A stretch of 42,865 nt of DNA, taken from contig JADLCX010000077.1 of the NCBI GenBank assembly GCA_020846975.1, forward strand, positions 1 through 42,865. Reading direction: 5' to 3'. The stretch is from Phycisphaerales bacterium (GTDB taxonomy: Bacteria > Planctomycetota > Phycisphaerae > Phycisphaerales > UBA1924). A program made the position numbers and the translations under genes. Shown here in pieces: positions 33,807 to 41,104 of the stretch (position 1 is the stretch's first letter; every line of letters starts with the position of its first letter). A model generated the notes under the pieces. It searched no databases and was not told the DNA's origin. It saw only the letters and a list, made by a program, of their open reading frames with translations.

Positions 33807-35066
33807 TCAGTGAGCGCCGCGCCCGGTGCCGTTGCCGGAGGGCTCGGCCGGCAGGAGTTTGTGACGCAGGATCGCGATCGCGGGGATTGGCGGATACTTG
33901 ATTCGGAATCGGTAGCCACGGAACTCGTTCACCTCGTAGCCGGTGGCGCGGCAGGCGGCATCGACGATCTCGCCGAAACGGTGCAGTTCGGGCGTCGTCG
34001 TGTCGGGCGGGCCCTCGCCGAGGTCCACGACATCGGTGGCGACAGGCAACTCGCTGGCGTCGCGGCCGTGCTCGGGATACCTGGGTCCGCCGGGGAGCTG
34101 GCTGTAGACGTACCCCTTGGGATTGAACGCGAACCCGAGCGACCGATGGATGTAGAGATCCTGGATGACTGTTTCGACCGGGGTGGAGAGCACAACGCCG
34201 TGCTCACCCTCTTCGCCGGGGTAGGACTCATGCTTCGAGGCAATGGCGCTGTAATACCACCCGAAGATCGCCGTCGCCGCGGCGGTGTTGCCGACAGGCC
34301 CCTCCGCCAGCATGTACCGCGTGAGCGTGGGGCTTTCCTTCATCTCGCGCATCAGCGGGAGAGGCGAGGAGCAGAACGGCGTCAGCAGCGGCGGCTCTTC
34401 CTCGGCGATGCTCGAGTCGATAGCTCGCAGCTGACTTGAGGTGTCCTGGCTGAGCTTGTCCCAGTGAGAAAGCGCGGCGATCGCCCACGGAACATCCGCC
34501 CGGAGCCGGCGGAAGTCGACCAGACCGCACGCGGTGGACATCGCCAGAGCATGACCGTTGGCCTTGCTGGGGGCCATGACCTGCACGCCGACCTGGAGCC
34601 GCGCGCGCACGCCCCAGATGGCCGAGTTGGCCTGGAAGCCCGACTTGCGGAACGCCTCCATGCGCTTGGCCGTCGCGCCGCGGGGTTGCACACCCAGCAT
34701 CATCTCCAGCGTCTCTCGATCGCCGGAGTGGATCTCCACGCAGCGTTCAAACTGATTGAGCGCCTCGATCACCGACGTCACACGGTCCGCGGGCGCGCCG
34801 TGGCGCGTCATGGCGCGGGTGAAGATGCCGATGCTGGGACGACGAGGGATGTGGGGGACGGCCTCCCAGGGGTCCTCAGCGCGGATCACTCGCGCAATCC
34901 GCCAGGTCAGGGTCTTGTCAAGCCCGAATCGACGGGAGATCTCCTGCGGCTGATCTGGGTCGGCATCCACTGAACTGAGGATGTCCGCCAACGCTCGCCG
35001 CAGGCCGAAGACCGCCGATCGGGCGTCATCAGCAAAGGGTTTTGTTTGGGTCTTGGTGCCGTTCAT
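33807..35066 (-). CDS. unrecognised protein with a possible N-terminal helix-turn-helix
   Basis: 419 residues from ATG 35066 (an ATG at 35126 is unsupported). Residues 40-62, PQEISRRFGLDKTLTWRIARVI, read like a helix-turn-helix: a short helix, a turn at GLD, then a recognition-type helix. The rest, with phrases such as RKSGFQANSAIWGVRARLQVGVQ and TRYMLAEGPVGNTAAATAIFGW, has no motif I know; it is soluble and lacks a signal peptide. It is divergent from the 1216-residue secreted protein and the gap holds two inverted repeats, so it may regulate that gene. A -10-like TATGCT (35122-35127) lies about 56 bases upstream. Confidence 0.7.
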   Translation of the reverse strand: MNGTKTQTKPFADDARSAVFGLRRALADILSSVDADPDQPQEISRRFGLDKTLTWRIARVIRAEDPWEAVPHIPRRPSIGIFTRAMTRHGAPADRVTSVIEALNQFERCVEIHSGDRETLEMMLGVQPRGATAKRMEAFRKSGFQANSAIWGVRARLQVGVQVMAPSKANGHALAMSTACGLVDFRRLRADVPWAIAALSHWDKLSQDTSSQLRAIDSSIAEEEPPLLTPFCSSPLPLMREMKESPTLTRYMLAEGPVGNTAAATAIFGWYYSAIASKHESYPGEEGEHGVVLSTPVETVIQDLYIHRSLGFAFNPKGYVYSQLPGGPRYPEHGRDASELPVATDVVDLGEGPPDTTTPELHRFGEIVDAACRATGYEVNEFRGYRFRIKYPPIPAIAILRHKLLPAEPSGNGTGRGAH

Positions 35067-35161
35067 GTCGCGTGGGCCGATTGACGATGGGCTTACCCAG
35101 TCCGCCGCGGCCACGAGTACCAGCATAGCACAAAGTGGGGGAGCGTGCGAGCACCCTTCCA

Positions 35162-35226
35162 GATTTCTTCAAAGAAATCAACAAAGACTCTTGCAAAGTA
35201 CGGTTGAGAGGGTAACGTGATGTTAC
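35162..35226. promoter_or_regulatory. two inverted repeats in the divergent promoter region
   Basis: GATTTCTT-CA-AAGAAATC (35162-35179) is a perfect 18-base palindrome and GTAAC-GTGAT-GTTAC (35212-35226) a 5+5 inverted repeat. Between them TTGCAA (35191-35196) and TAACGT (35213-35218), spacer 16, form a possible plus-strand promoter, so the second repeat overlaps the -10. Both could be operators. Confidence 0.45.
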
Positions 35227-35233
35227 GGGTCGT

Positions 35234-35257
35234 GGCCTGCGTACGGCTTTACAGGCC
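35234..35257 (+). promoter_or_regulatory. leader hairpin of the 1216-residue protein gene
   Basis: GGCCTG (35234-35239) pairs with CAGGCC (35252-35257), 12-base loop, about 75 bases before the ATG. Function unknown. Confidence 0.25.
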
Positions 35258-35333
35258 CAAAAGTGACGGATCAGAAATCGCCGCCGCGACGCGGACGGCC
35301 TTCCGAAGACTGCTTTTCGAGGAGTTCGCAAAG

Positions 35334-38300
35334 ATGAGGAAGACAACGTGTTTGATCGGCCTGTTGGCTGCGGCAGGGGTGGCGACTGCGCAGCCGACCA
35401 TCACATCGCTGGGCAGCGGTTCGCCGCTGAGCGTGACCAACAGCCTGAGCGGCACCTACTACATCGGCGGAACCGGTGTGGTCTCCGGGGGCGCTGGGCG
35501 CTGGGCGTTCACCAGTTCGGGCATCACCACTGCCGATGCCGTGGGCAGCGGCGGCGGCGGGCAGATCTCCAAGGATGACGGAGATTTTCTGACGTCCCTG
35601 CTCGTGAACGGTCCGACCCGCTGGGCGATCGGCAACGCCACGACCGCGCCGGTTTCTCCGCCCTACCAGGCCAACCCGGCCTCGCTGGCTCCGTCCGCCA
35701 CATCGCCCGCCGCCACCGAGTTCGGTGGAGCGCGCTGGAGCTTCCTGAGCTCGTCGCACACCACCATGGGCGTGGTTCCGACCATCCCCTTCACGGCGAA
35801 TCCGAACCCCGCGGCGGTGGCGGTCTCCACGATCACATGCCTCTCGGGCGTGGCGACGGCGACAACCTCGGCCCCGCACGGGCTGGCCGTGAATGATGTG
35901 GCCATCATCGGTGGCAACTCGACGTCGGCGTACAACGGCGTCGTCACGGTCACCGCGGTTCCCTCCGCGACGACCTTCGAGTACGCCGTGACCTGTGGCG
36001 CCAACGGCACGGGCGGCACGATGACCAAGCGCGTCATCGACATCGGCAACTCGGGCGTTTACGGCACCAGTTCCGGCGGCAGCTCGACCTCGAACTTCCT
36101 CGCGCCTCACGGCATCTCGGCCAATGGACGCTTCATCGTGGGCCAGAACTACGTGTGCGCGTACAACACCGCGGGCACGTCCATCAGCGCGAACTCGTTC
36201 TATTGGCGCCCGGTCCTCTGGGATTCCCAGGGTAACGCGGGCGCGGGCAGCCTGGTCGTTCTCCCCACCCCGTTCCGAACAACCAACTCCTCCGAAGCCT
36301 CGCGGACGCGTCGCCGCACCGGCAACGCCTACGCCGTGAGCAATGACGGCCTCGTGGTCGCCGGCGCCACCGAGCACAACACCGTCACGTCCGGCAACGC
36401 GGACCCCGACGGCAGCCGCCTCGTCGTCTGGCGTTGGAACGCCGGCACCAGTTCGTTCGACATGACCTACCTTGACACCGGTGTCGATTCCAGCGGCTTC
36501 CCGCTCAGCATCTCCTCGACGCCGAGCGCCGTGGCCATGAACTCCACGGGCACGATCATCGCAGCCCGAGGGCCCAGCGGCATCACCAAGTGGGTCTGGA
36601 ACGGCTCCACGTGGGGTGCGCCGATCGTGATCGGATCGAACCTCGGCGTCACCACGCCGATCACGAGCGTCTCGTGCTCGGGCGGCATCGTGACCGTGAC
36701 CACCTCCGTGGCCCACGGCCTGGCCGTCAACGCCAACATCAACATCTCGGGCAACGCCCCCTCCGGAGCGCTCCCCTTCGGCAGCATCGGCTTCAACGGC
36801 TATTGCACCGTGACCGCGGTGCCCACCGCGACCACGTTCGAGTACATGCTGACCAGCTGCCCGCTCGACACCAGCAACAACCAGATCACCGGCACCGGCG
36901 GCAACGTGAACGCCGCCGCGTCGTGGGTTCCCTTCGCGGTCCGCAGCTGCGGCATGCCCCCCAGCCTCGGCAACATCCTCTGCATGTCCGAGGACGGCAA
37001 CACCATCGGCGGCTCGGCGACCTACAGCACCTGCGGCAGCTTCATGCAGGGCGGGTTCATCTGGCACGCCTCCGACGGCCTCATCCAGGACTGGTACGAC
37101 TACAACGTGTCCCAGGGCACGCCCGGGTTCTCGACCGGCGGCGTCTACGGCCCGATCGGTGATACCGTGAACAGCGTTCTGGACCCGTCGCGCGGCCTCC
37201 CGGTCGCCGGCAATCCCTTCGGCATGTCGCCGGATGCCAGCGCGATCGTCGGCCGTCAGGGCGGTAACCAGATCATCATCGGCGCCCCGCCGTGGATTTG
37301 GCAGGCCAGCGGCGGTCCGACGTGCATCGCGCCCGCGATCTCCGCGCACCCCGCCGCGACCACCAACTTCACCAAGTGCTCCACGATCATTCTGAACGCG
37401 GCCGCGAGCGGCACCGCACCCTTCACCTACCAGTGGTACCGCGGCGCGACCGCGCTGGTGGATGGCACGACCGTGGACGGCTCGGTGGTCACAGGCGCCA
37501 CCTCGTTCCAGCTCCGCATCAATACCCCGCACCCCGCCGATGCCGGCAACTACACCTGCCAGATCAGCGGCCCATGCGGCTCACCCGCGACGACCAACAT
37601 CGGTGTCGTCCAGATTGACCCCGCGCTCACGGCCCCGACGAACGATGTCTGCACGAACGCAGCGAGTGTCGGCGAGGGCACGTTCGCCTTCAACCCCTGC
37701 GGCGCCTGGGAGAACCAGGGCAGCGCCTCGTGCGCCGGCAGCGCCGACTCGGCCGACGTCTGGTACCGCTACACCCCGACTTTCACCGGCAACGCCCGGT
37801 TCCAGACGTGCGGTTCCAACTTCGACACCACGCTCGCCCTCTTCGACGCCGACATGACCAACTGCTTCGGCGCGGAGCTGGCGAACGGCTGCAACGAGGA
37901 TGTCGGCGCTCGCGGCCTGGCCGGCGCCGGCAGTTCGTGCTCGTCCACCCGCTCGGTGATCACGTCCTTCCCCGTGACGACCGGCGTGCCGCTCTACGTC
38001 CGCGTCGGCGGTCGCGGCCTGGCCTCGTTCACCACCACCGGCCAGCTCGTCATCGGCGTGGCTCCGGCCGCCCCCGCCAATGACCTGTGCGCCAACGCGA
38101 CGCCCGTCACCGGCAACAGCACCACCCCCTTCAACCTCAACGACGCCACCGACGACTACGACATCGGCGTTGGCGCGTTCTGCTCGCTGTGCCCCAACGA
38201 CACCCAGGCCGCTTCCAACCGCGACGTCTGGTTCCGTCTGGACTCGCCCTGCGGCGGCACCTACACGATCACCACGTGCGGATCGACGATTTCCAACCCG

Positions 38301-38984
38301 ATGATCCATGTCATGTCGGACGACTGCTTCAACCCGTCGTACCTGCGTTGCAGCGACAACGTCGGCAGCGGCGTGAGCGGGTGCTCTTCCAACCAGGCCG
38401 GCATCGGCGTCGGGACGTGCGGGACCAACGCGACGCCCCTGGTCATCACCGGTCCGGTGCTCATCCGTGTCTCGCAGTCCGGCACCGGTTCCCCCGGCAA
38501 CAGCGCGACCAGCGGCACGGGCCAGCTCGTGATCGCCGGCACCGACAACCCCTGCACCGCGTGCTGCGCGGCCGACGGGTCGTGCACGGTGACCACGCCC
38601 GGCAGTTGCATCGGCACCGAGCTCGGCGCCGGCACGACGTGCAGCCCCAACATGTGCCCGGGCGCGTGCTGCTGCGGATCGAGCTGCTCGATCACGGCGT
38701 CCAGCGCGTGCGCGGGCCTCAACCAGGCCTTCGTGCCGGGCGGCGTGTGCACCCCCTACAGCACCACCGTTCCGTGCTGCCGCGGCAACTACAACAAGTC
38801 GCCGGACGGCCCCGGCGCTCCGGGCGGCGTCTCGGTCCAGGACATCTTCGACTTCCTGGCCGGCTACTTCGCCAACGACCCGTGCGCCAACGCCAACGAC
38901 AGCGCACCCGGCCCGATGGCGCCCAACGGCATCTCGGTCCAGGACATCTTCGACTTCCTCGCCGCGTACTTCGGCGGGTGCTGA
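35334..38984 (+). CDS. large secreted mosaic protein with C-terminal GC-type dockerin
   Basis: 1216 residues. The ATG at 35334 has GAGGAG ten bases upstream and starts the signal peptide MRKTTCLIGLLAAAGVATAQ. Two copies of a beta module (about 160-225 and 440-520) share HGLAVN and VTAVPxATTFEY; similar modules occur in phage-tail-type proteins. An Ig-like domain (about 661-762: YQWYRG, NYTCQI) and two PPC-like jelly rolls (NDVCTNAASV and NDLCANATPV) follow. A Cys-rich GACC-type module then precedes two GVSVQDIFDFL-type loops and a terminal GGC. No enzyme motif seen; a surface adhesin or structural role is inferred. Confidence 0.88.
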   Translation: MRKTTCLIGLLAAAGVATAQPTITSLGSGSPLSVTNSLSGTYYIGGTGVVSGGAGRWAFTSSGITTADAVGSGGGGQISKDDGDFLTSLLVNGPTRWAIGNATTAPVSPPYQANPASLAPSATSPAATEFGGARWSFLSSSHTTMGVVPTIPFTANPNPAAVAVSTITCLSGVATATTSAPHGLAVNDVAIIGGNSTSAYNGVVTVTAVPSATTFEYAVTCGANGTGGTMTKRVIDIGNSGVYGTSSGGSSTSNFLAPHGISANGRFIVGQNYVCAYNTAGTSISANSFYWRPVLWDSQGNAGAGSLVVLPTPFRTTNSSEASRTRRRTGNAYAVSNDGLVVAGATEHNTVTSGNADPDGSRLVVWRWNAGTSSFDMTYLDTGVDSSGFPLSISSTPSAVAMNSTGTIIAARGPSGITKWVWNGSTWGAPIVIGSNLGVTTPITSVSCSGGIVTVTTSVAHGLAVNANINISGNAPSGALPFGSIGFNGYCTVTAVPTATTFEYMLTSCPLDTSNNQITGTGGNVNAAASWVPFAVRSCGMPPSLGNILCMSEDGNTIGGSATYSTCGSFMQGGFIWHASDGLIQDWYDYNVSQGTPGFSTGGVYGPIGDTVNSVLDPSRGLPVAGNPFGMSPDASAIVGRQGGNQIIIGAPPWIWQASGGPTCIAPAISAHPAATTNFTKCSTIILNAAASGTAPFTYQWYRGATALVDGTTVDGSVVTGATSFQLRINTPHPADAGNYTCQISGPCGSPATTNIGVVQIDPALTAPTNDVCTNAASVGEGTFAFNPCGAWENQGSASCAGSADSADVWYRYTPTFTGNARFQTCGSNFDTTLALFDADMTNCFGAELANGCNEDVGARGLAGAGSSCSSTRSVITSFPVTTGVPLYVRVGGRGLASFTTTGQLVIGVAPAAPANDLCANATPVTGNSTTPFNLNDATDDYDIGVGAFCSLCPNDTQAASNRDVWFRLDSPCGGTYTITTCGSTISNPMIHVMSDDCFNPSYLRCSDNVGSGVSGCSSNQAGIGVGTCGTNATPLVITGPVLIRVSQSGTGSPGNSATSGTGQLVIAGTDNPCTACCAADGSCTVTTPGSCIGTELGAGTTCSPNMCPGACCCGSSCSITASSACAGLNQAFVPGGVCTPYSTTVPCCRGNYNKSPDGPGAPGGVSVQDIFDFLAGYFANDPCANANDSAPGPMAPNGISVQDIFDFLAAYFGGC

Positions 38985-39009
38985 GTCGGGATTGACAGAC
39001 TCTGGGGAA

Positions 39010-39039
39010 CCGGCCGCGCGGCGTCGCCCGCGCGGCCGG
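39010..39039 (+). terminator. 11-bp hairpin after the 1216-residue protein gene
   Basis: CCGGCCGCGCG (39010-39020) with CGCGCGGCCGG (39029-39039), 8-base loop, 25 bases past the stop. No T-run. Confidence 0.55.
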
Positions 39040-39177
39040 ACTCCGATCGGCGAGCACGGGTCGAAGGACCCGGACTCGCTTTTTCAGGGCGGGGCTGGGG
39101 TCGTGAACGCAGGGTGCGCTCCGTGTCGAGGGTGGAGCCTCGGCATCGGGTACGGACCGACTACCGGGAGAGAGACC

Positions 39178-40890
39178 ATGAGATTGAAGAGACTGGGTGT
39201 TGTCGCCGGTGCCGCGACGCTGGCGGGGGCGTGCGGTCAGGCGGCCGCGATTGATTGCTCGGTCAGGCCGATCGCGTTGACCGGGACCGACGGCCCGCTC
39301 GGCCCGGGCATGGGCAGCGGCGTGTTCTTCACCGACCTGTCCGGGCCGGTACCCGCCCTGAACTCGTCGGGCCAGGTGCACTTCCGGTCGGGCATGACCG
39401 GCGGCGTCGGCGGGCTGTGGCTGCACAACGGACTGTCAAACGTCAGCACCGTCACCTCGGGCAGCCCGCAGCCGGGCGGGGGCAACTACCCCGTCGGCGC
39501 GCCGTTCGAGAGTTCGTTCAACTCACCGCTCCTGAACAACGCCGGCCACCGCGGGTGGCGCAACAGTAACAACTCGGGTCTGTTCGCCGACTTCGGCGGT
39601 GGGCAGGGCGTGACGATGCTGAATGGCGCGGCCGCGCCGGGCACGGGCGGCGCGAACTTCAGCACGTTCAGCACCTCGCCAGCGCAGTTGATGACGGGTG
39701 ATGGACGGCATGTCTTCCGCGCCGGGCTGGCGGTCAACGCTGCCAGCACGCCGCCGACCACGATCACACCCGCGGCGACGGCGAACGCGTCGGGCATCTG
39801 GGCCAACGCGGGCGGCACGACCGGCCTGCTGGTGCGGCAGAACGACACCATCCCGTCGCTGGCGGGCTCGGATGTCCGTCTCGGCGCGCCCGATAGCGGC
39901 ACGATGGTGATGAACGGCAGCGGCACGCTGCTGTTCACCTCCGCGCTCCAGGGCACCGTCACGACCTCGGGCACGGCCAGCAACAACCTGGCGCTGATGC
40001 GCAAGCGTGACGGCAACCCGCTCGAAGTCATCGCGCGGCGCGGCGACGCGTTCCCCTCGGGCGCGACGGGCGAGAACTACAACAGCCCATCGGCGCCGGC
40101 GATCAACAACGCGGGCACGATCGCGTACGCCTCATCGCTCCGCGGCGGCACCATCACGGGCACGGTGGCCGGACTGTTCTCGGACACGACCGGCTCGCTG
40201 GCGCTGCACGCCCGCACGGGCACCGCGATGCCCAACATCACGCCCTCGACGGGCGGCACGTTCAACGGCCTCAACTGGGGCAGCACGTTCTCCAACGTGT
40301 CCATCAACAGCGCGGGCGGCATCTCGTTCTCGAACACGGGGATCAGCGGACCGGGCGTGAGCAACGATGCGGGCATCTTCCGCATGGACGCCGCCGGTGC
40401 GTTCTCGGCCATCATGCACCAGGGCGATGTCGCGCCGGGCGCGCAGTCGTTTATGCCCGGCGACACCGTCAAGTTCGGATCGCTGCAGGGCGGCATCGCC
40501 CACAACGCGCGTGGCCAGGTCGCGTTCACCACGACGCTCTCGGGCTCGATCGCCGGCGGCGTGTTCGGCGGGCCCGGCGGCAACAACTCGGCGATCTGGG
40601 CCTCGGACCTTGACGGTGCGCTCTGCCTCATCGCCCAGAAGGGCATGGACTTCGAGGTCGCTCCGGGCGACACCCGCACGGTTTCGGATGCCAACCTGTT
40701 CCAGGCCTCGACTTCCGGCAACCAGGACGGCCGGTCGAGCGTCTTCAACGACACCGGCGACCTGGTGGTTTCGCTGGCCTTTGCCGATGGGACCTCGGGC
40801 ATCTTCCTGATCAACATCCCCTCCCCGGGCGCGGGTGCGCTCCTGGGGATGGGCGGTCTGCTGGCGGCGAGGCGTCGCCGGCGGTCGTGA
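39178..40890 (+). CDS. secreted beta-rich repeat protein with PEP-CTERM-like tail
   Basis: 570 residues. The ATG at 39178 has GGGAGAG close upstream; the signal peptide ends near GQAAA. The body repeats phrases with the pattern NxxGxxxF/A (for example INNAGTIAYAS, INSAGGISFSN, HNARGQVAFTT), as in the DUF7453-type proteins with a choice of anchors. The end reads IPSPGAGALLGMGGLLAARRRRRS: a Pro-containing start, a short hydrophobic helix and a basic tail, the layout of PEP-CTERM sorting signals cut by an exosortase. It contrasts with the GC-dockerin ending of its upstream neighbour. Function unknown. Confidence 0.85.
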   Translation: MRLKRLGVVAGAATLAGACGQAAAIDCSVRPIALTGTDGPLGPGMGSGVFFTDLSGPVPALNSSGQVHFRSGMTGGVGGLWLHNGLSNVSTVTSGSPQPGGGNYPVGAPFESSFNSPLLNNAGHRGWRNSNNSGLFADFGGGQGVTMLNGAAAPGTGGANFSTFSTSPAQLMTGDGRHVFRAGLAVNAASTPPTTITPAATANASGIWANAGGTTGLLVRQNDTIPSLAGSDVRLGAPDSGTMVMNGSGTLLFTSALQGTVTTSGTASNNLALMRKRDGNPLEVIARRGDAFPSGATGENYNSPSAPAINNAGTIAYASSLRGGTITGTVAGLFSDTTGSLALHARTGTAMPNITPSTGGTFNGLNWGSTFSNVSINSAGGISFSNTGISGPGVSNDAGIFRMDAAGAFSAIMHQGDVAPGAQSFMPGDTVKFGSLQGGIAHNARGQVAFTTTLSGSIAGGVFGGPGGNNSAIWASDLDGALCLIAQKGMDFEVAPGDTRTVSDANLFQASTSGNQDGRSSVFNDTGDLVVSLAFADGTSGIFLINIPSPGAGALLGMGGLLAARRRRRS

Positions 40891-41002
40891 GCCAGAACCT
40901 CCTCCTTTCCGCGGCCGAATCGTCTGGTAGGCCGCGGCGGGACCCATTCCGGCCATGAATGCCGGACCGGCGGCCCGATCTGTGCAGAGTCCGGACACTC
41001 AG

Positions 41003-41037
41003 GCGTGCAGGGGCGGCGGCCCCTGCACGCAGTTTTC
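41003..41037 (+). terminator. rho-independent terminator after the PEP-CTERM-like protein
   Basis: Perfect 12-bp stem GCGTGCAGGGGC (41003-41014) and GCCCCTGCACGC (41019-41030), 4-base loop, then AGTTTTCC. Confidence 0.75.
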
Positions 41038-41104
41038 CAGGTCAGGACACATTCCTCTCTCACAACTCTGCCGCGGATTTCCGCGGCGGGCAGGAGTTCA
41101 TCCC

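Noticed and set aside
35271..37532. 753-residue minus-strand frame over the 1216-residue gene
   Set aside because: It is an antisense shadow of a Thr/Gly/Ala-rich gene; it reads as Arg/Ala/Gly low complexity.
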